DNA from: Phenylobacterium koreense
GTDB lineage: Bacteria > Pseudomonadota > Alphaproteobacteria > Caulobacterales > Caulobacteraceae
Reading direction: 5' to 3'
Assembly: GCF_040545335.1 (NCBI RefSeq)
Contig: NZ_JBEPLU010000001.1
Coordinates: 1,736,001 to 1,800,000, forward strand
DNA length: 64,000 nt
The position numbers and the translations under genes are program-made. Shown one piece after another: positions 61,748 to 64,000 of this stretch. How positions within the stretch are numbered: position 1 is the first letter of the stretch; every line of letters starts with the position of its first letter. The notes under the pieces were generated by a model. That model saw only the letters and a list, made by a program, of their open reading frames with translations, did no database searches and was not told where the DNA came from.

Positions 61748-62545
61748 ATGGGCTACGCATCGGCGCTGGCCGCATACGAGAAGTTCCGGTTCGACGACGG
61801 CCGATGGGCCCGCGACGTCTATCGGCGGGGGGTGGGGCCGGCGGTCATCGTCATTCACGAGATGCCAGGCCTGCACCCGCAGGTGATCCGGTTCGCCGAC
61901 CGGGTGGCCGCGGCCGGCATGACCGTCTATTGCCCCCATCTGTTCGGCGAGCCGGGCCGGCCGGCGAACCATCCGCTGGGCGTGCTGACCATGCTGGGCG
62001 GGGTCTGCATCCGCCGCGAGTTCAATGTTTGGGCCAGCGACCGGTCGAGCCCGATCGTGGACTGGTTGCGGGCGCTGGCGCGCAAGGCCCACGCCGACAG
62101 CGGCGGCAGAGGCGTCGGGGCGGTCGGGATGTGCTTCACCGGCGGCTTCGCCCTGGCGATGATGACCGAGCCGTCGGTCGTCGCTCCGGTGCTGTCCCAG
62201 CCTTCGCTGCCCTTGGGCGCCAGCCGGCCGGAGAAAGCGGCTGGCGTCGGCGCTTCGCCGGCGGAGGTCGCCTGCGCCCGCCGCCGCTTCCAGGACGAGG
62301 ACCTCTCGATGATCGGCCTGCGGTTCCACGGCGATCCCTTCGTGCCGGATGCGCGGTTCGAGACCTACCGGCGCGAATTCGGCGATCGGTTCGAAGCGAT
62401 CGAGATCGATCCGAAGGACGCTGCGCCTGGCGGCCTGAAGCATCCGCACTCGGTGCTGACCATCAATCTCGCCGAGGAGGGGCCGACCAAAGCAGCCGAG
62501 GCGCGGGTCATTTCGTTCTTCCGCGAGCGGACCGGAGCGGCGTGA
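61748..62545 (+). CDS. Dienelactone hydrolase family protein
   Basis: A 265-residue alpha/beta hydrolase with IHEMPGLHP (Glu38), nucleophile Cys129 in GMCFTGGFAL, Asp196 in HGDPFVP and a His at 232/234 in KHPHSVLT. It resembles the hydrolase at 4.3-5.0 kb in motif order but not closely in sequence. ATG 61748 is used. No pathway context is present. Confidence 0.82.
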   Translation: MGYASALAAYEKFRFDDGRWARDVYRRGVGPAVIVIHEMPGLHPQVIRFADRVAAAGMTVYCPHLFGEPGRPANHPLGVLTMLGGVCIRREFNVWASDRSSPIVDWLRALARKAHADSGGRGVGAVGMCFTGGFALAMMTEPSVVAPVLSQPSLPLGASRPEKAAGVGASPAEVACARRRFQDEDLSMIGLRFHGDPFVPDARFETYRREFGDRFEAIEIDPKDAAPGGLKHPHSVLTINLAEEGPTKAAEARVISFFRERTGAA

Positions 62546-62647
62546 GCTTCGGGGTGGACTTCGCGTCGTGGGACGCCTAGAAGCCCGCCCTTCTCCTGAG
62601 CCGCCGCGTCCGATCCGCGCGCCAGGGTCGTAAGAGGCGCCAGTTCA

Positions 62648-63085
62648 ATGAAACGTACAACGTCCAAGGGCCGCCCCAGCCCGGTGGGCCCATCCCAGCG
62701 CCAGTTGCGCGCCGGCGAGCTTATTCGCCACGCCCTGGTGGAAATCCTTCGCGAGGAAGACTTCGAGGACGAAGCCCTGGTGGGCGTCTCGGTGACCCTC
62801 ACCGAGGTGCGCATGAGTCCTGACCTCAAGCACGCGGTCTGCTTCATCGAACCGCTCGGCGGCGAGCATGCGCCGGAGGTGGTCAAGGCGCTGAACCGCC
62901 ACTCCAAATTCCTGCGCGGCCGGCTGGGGCGCGAGATCGACATGAAGTTCACGCCGGACCTGAAGTTCCTGCACGACGAGAGCTTCGACGAGGCCGAGCG
63001 GATCGGGCGGCTGTTCGACGACCCGAAGGTGCGTCAGGACCTGACGCCTCAGCCGCCCTCGGACTCCTGGAAGGATGAAGACTGA
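62648..63085 (+). CDS. rbfA: Ribosome-binding factor A
   Basis: RbfA helps mature 16S rRNA in the 30S subunit. The 145-residue product has [45 protein letters not shown] in parts and [24 protein letters not shown]. Its stop shares a base with the truB start (TGATG), the usual rbfA-truB coupling. Confidence 0.95.
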   Translation: MKRTTSKGRPSPVGPSQRQLRAGELIRHALVEILREEDFEDEALVGVSVTLTEVRMSPDLKHAVCFIEPLGGEHAPEVVKALNRHSKFLRGRLGREIDMKFTPDLKFLHDESFDEAERIGRLFDDPKVRQDLTPQPPSDSWKDED

Positions 63086-64000
63086 TGGCGCGTCGCCGCA
63101 AGGGTGAGGCCGTCTCCGGCTGGATCAACCTGGATAAGGCCTACGACCTGGGTTCGACCCAGGCGGTGAGCCGCGTCCGGCGCATCTTCAACGCCCAGAA
63201 GGCCGGCCATGCGGGCACCCTCGACCCGCTGGCCACCGGCGTGCTGCCGATCGCCCTGGGCGAGGCGACCAAGACCGTCTCCTTCCTGATGGACGCCGAC
63301 AAGGCCTACCGGTTCACCATCGAATGGGGTCGGACCACGGCCAGCTTCGACCGGGAGGGCGCGACGACCGCCACCTCCGATGTCCGCCCGAGCGTGGCGG
63401 CGATCGAGGCGGTGCTGCCGGAGTTCGTAGGCGACATCCTGCAGGTTCCGCCGGCTTTCTCCGCCGTGAAGGTGGATGGCGAGCGCGCCTATGACCTCGC
63501 CCGCGCGGGCGAACAGGTGGAGCTGAAGGCCCGGCAGGTCTCCATCTACGAGGCCCGGGTGATCGACGCTCCGGACGCCGATCATGTCGAGATCGCCGTG
63601 GAATGCGGCAAGGGCACCTATGTCCGCGCGATCGTCCGAGACATCGCCGAACGGCTGGGCGCCTGCGCCCATGTCAGCGCCCTGCGCCGGACGCGGGTCG
63701 GTCCCTTCGAGGAAGAAACCGCGATAACGCTGGAATTGTTGGAAGATTTGAGCCATAAGGCCCGGTGCATGGAGGCATTGCTTCCGGTCGAGACCGCCCT
63801 GGACGACATCCCGGAGCTGGCCGTGACCGCCGAAGACGCCTTCAAGCTGAAGCAGGGACGACCGATCGTTCTGGTTCCCCGACAGGTGGAAGCGCTCAAG
63901 GCCCGGCTAAGCCCCGGGACGCGAACCGTTTCAGCCATGGACGGCGGATCGATCGTGGCGCTCTGCGAGATGCGTGCGGGCAAGCTCGAGCCCTCGCGGG
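63085..64000 (+). CDS. truB: tRNA pseudouridine55 synthase TruB (3' end cut by window)
   Basis: The frame from ATG 63085 stays open to the window edge (305 codons). It has [21 protein letters not shown], the catalytic Asp in [41 protein letters not shown] and a C-terminal PUA-like end. The length suggests only a few codons are missing. TruB makes pseudouridine 55 in the T loop of tRNAs. Confidence 0.95.
   Translation, partial: MARRRKGEAVSGWINLDKAYDLGSTQAVSRVRRIFNAQKAGHAGTLDPLATGVLPIALGEATKTVSFLMDADKAYRFTIEWGRTTASFDREGATTATSDVRPSVAAIEAVLPEFVGDILQVPPAFSAVKVDGERAYDLARAGEQVELKARQVSIYEARVIDAPDADHVEIAVECGKGTYVRAIVRDIAERLGACAHVSALRRTRVGPFEEETAITLELLEDLSHKARCMEALLPVETALDDIPELAVTAEDAFKLKQGRPIVLVPRQVEALKARLSPGTRTVSAMDGGSIVALCEMRAGKLEPSR

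Overview
The window is GC-rich, gene-dense chromosomal DNA from an alphaproteobacterium, almost certainly of the Caulobacteraceae (Caulobacter, Phenylobacterium or a relative). This rests on a CenR-type response regulator, an NtrZ-like protein, a parAB locus with GTTTCACGTGAAAC parS sites beside mnmE-mnmG-rsmG, and the (hemE)-hemH-hemJ-rho run that flanks the replication origin in Caulobacter. The origin itself is not in the window. It probably lies just upstream of position 1, beyond the gene whose last codons are at 1-39.

Layout. 0-3.2 kb: end of a probable hemE, then hemH, hemJ and rho, with a strong terminator. 3.3-5 kb: quinone oxidoreductase and dienelactone hydrolase on the minus strand. 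5.1-11.1 kb: a small DUF6489-type gene, mnmE, mnmG, rsmG, parA and parB, with four parS-like sites between 3.3 and 8.3 kb. 11.2-16 kb, minus strand: holA, lptE, leuS and a DUF3576 lipoprotein. 16.2-20.8 kb: ntrZ-like, a ThiE-like gene, YggS, an L,D-transpeptidase, cenR, a small membrane protein, a frameshifted gene remnant and xth. 20.9-27.5 kb: lolA, GTP-type PEP carboxykinase, ftsK, a proline-rich membrane protein and alkB. 27.5-31.5 kb: an HExxH protein, then dnaK and dnaJ behind a sigma-32-like promoter. 31.5-40.5 kb: TetR and GNAT proteins, mutS, a HAD hydrolase, an orphan globin-coupled chemoreceptor and glnD. 40.5-44.2 kb: murJ, trpS and a Usp protein separated by palindromic intergenic repeats. 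44.2-54.2 kb: nifU-like, tsaB, rimI, fur, miaB, phoH, ybeY, corC-like, lnt, an XRE regulator, metK and trmB, many with stop/start overlaps. 54.2-64 kb: ppa on the minus strand, then rimP, nusA, ylxR/L7Ae and infB behind a promoter and leader terminator, a DUF2939 lipoprotein, a second dienelactone hydrolase, rbfA and truB, which runs off the end.

Most genes serve core functions: chromosome segregation (parABS, ftsK), tRNA modification (mnmE, mnmG, miaB, tsaB, trmB, truB), translation and ribosome maturation (leuS, trpS, rimP, infB, rbfA, ybeY), and envelope assembly (lptE, lolA, lnt, murJ, cenR). I found no rRNA, tRNA, CRISPR array, transposase or prophage, and no clear novel multigene system. 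The most interesting signals are non-coding: the parS cluster, an intrinsic terminator in the rimP-nusA-infB leader, a family of GTCATCC-type inverted repeats, candidate operators near metK and ftsK, and one decayed gene.
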